Source of the DNA: Acidobacteriaceae bacterium
GTDB lineage: Bacteria; Acidobacteriota; Terriglobia; Terriglobales; Acidobacteriaceae
Direction: 5' to 3'
NCBI GenBank assembly: GCA_025462805.1
Contig: JAOAPJ010000009.1
Location: forward strand, 1 to 6,013
Length of the DNA: 6,013 nucleotides
The first letter of the stretch is position 1; each line of letters starts with the position of its first letter. Positions 5,723 through 6,013 of the stretch are shown here, one piece after another. A program made the translations under genes and the position numbers. Under the pieces are notes generated by a model. It had not been told where the DNA came from. It did not search any database and saw nothing but the letters and a program-made list of their open reading frames with translations.

Positions 5723-5746
5723 CGGGTACTTAGTCCGGGTACTTAG
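5723..5746. repeat. Tandem 11-bp repeat at the 3' end of the potassium-channel gene
   Basis: CGGGTACTTAG occurs at 5723-5733 and 5736-5746, a 13-base period. The copy at 5736-5746 contains the TAA stop (minus strand 5745-5743) of the RCK protein; the other lies just downstream. It looks like a small local duplication at the gene end, which would have left the coding frame unaffected. Confidence 0.6.
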
Positions 5747-6013
5747 CTGGCAAAGATCTTTTCCACCTTTTGCAGATTGGGTCGCTCACCCATCACGATC
5801 AAGACATCTCCGGCGGAGATTTCGGATTCATTCGAAGGATTGAAGATGGTGTCACCCCCCTGTCTGCGGATCGCGAGCACGATGACTCCAGCGCTCCGCA
5901 ATTCCGGCAGTTGCCCGAGCGATCTGCTGGTGAATTCACCCTTTGGGGGCACAGAGACCTGTTCCATGGTGACCTGTTGTCCCATGTTGCTTCTGCCGAA
6001 CTCCATAAACTCG
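5743..6013 (-). CDS. Potassium channel/TrkA-type protein, C-terminal RCK_C domain (starts beyond right edge)
   Basis: The frame is open to the right edge (89 residues visible, codon cut at 6013) and ends in TAA at 5745-5743. The visible part matches an RCK_C (TrkA_C) domain: a first strand QVSVPPKGEF, the helix SLGQLPELRSAGVIVLAIRR, the turn and strand GGDTIFNPSNESEISAGDVLIVMGE, and a closing helix NLQKVEKIF. The pattern of a strand with VIVLAIRR, then FNPS, then the I-x-x-GD-x-L-IVMG motif is highly characteristic. RCK_C binds small regulators and ends ligand-gated K+ channels (two-helix pore plus RCK) as well as Trk/Ktr subunits. An ATG exists at 6006, but an isolated RCK_C of 87 residues is less likely than a continuing gene, since codons upstream of it are open. 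The window does not show whether a pore domain precedes. Confidence 0.85.
   Translation of the reverse strand, partial: EFMEFGRSNMGQQVTMEQVSVPPKGEFTSRSLGQLPELRSAGVIVLAIRRQGGDTIFNPSNESEISAGDVLIVMGERPNLQKVEKIFAS

Noticed and set aside
5288..5746. 152-codon plus-strand frame
   Set aside because: It runs straight through the intrinsic terminator and into the opposite-strand channel gene, and its internal ATG at 5354 has no ribosome binding site.
1..6013. CRISPR array, tRNA, rRNA, insertion sequence or attachment site
   Set aside because: No regularly spaced repeats, no cloverleaf or rRNA core sequence, no transposase or integrase frame, and no terminal inverted repeats were found on either strand.

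Overview
The window is GC-rich bacterial DNA, tightly coding except for three intergenic stretches. The gene content (Kef-type antiporter, paired PF04185-type phosphoesterases, SpoIIE-family phosphatase, RCK potassium-channel tail), the frequent GTG starts and a degenerate short repeat at about 993-1021 suggest a soil Acidobacteriota member (Terriglobia-like). This is an inference from style and gene families, not a proven assignment.

Layout, left to right. (1) 1-953, minus: N-terminal 317 residues of a Kef/CPA2-type cation:proton antiporter. It starts at a GTG and runs off the left edge. (2) 954-1153: a gap holding a long intrinsic-terminator-like hairpin, a 16-bp palindrome and a short direct repeat. 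(3) 1154-3554, minus: a two-gene operon of exported phosphoesterases. The promoter-proximal gene (2247-3554) carries a twin-arginine signal and phospholipase C-like motifs. The distal gene (1154-2236) carries a Sec signal. Its ribosome binding site overlaps the stop codon of the first gene. (4) 3555-3757: a divergent promoter region. (5) 3758-5017, plus: a fusion of an N-terminal glyoxalase-fold (VOC) domain, a helical linker and a complete SpoIIE/RsbU-type PP2C phosphatase domain. (6) 5018-5742: about 725 bases with no convincing protein gene. Its right part has promoter-like sequence, several perfect hairpins capped by GNRA tetraloops and a strong intrinsic terminator, so it may encode a structured RNA. 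(7) 5743-6013, minus: the C-terminal RCK_C domain of a potassium channel/TrkA-type protein that enters from the right edge.

Functionally, the exported phosphoesterases probably release phosphate or headgroups from phosphoesters outside the cytoplasm. The VOC-SpoIIE protein is probably a ligand-gated serine/threonine phosphatase of a partner-switching pathway, but its partner anti-sigma or antagonist proteins are not in view. The two potassium-related genes at the edges are on the same strand but are separated by this unrelated block. The two least ordinary items are the VOC-SpoIIE fusion and the candidate structured RNA at about 5314-5692.
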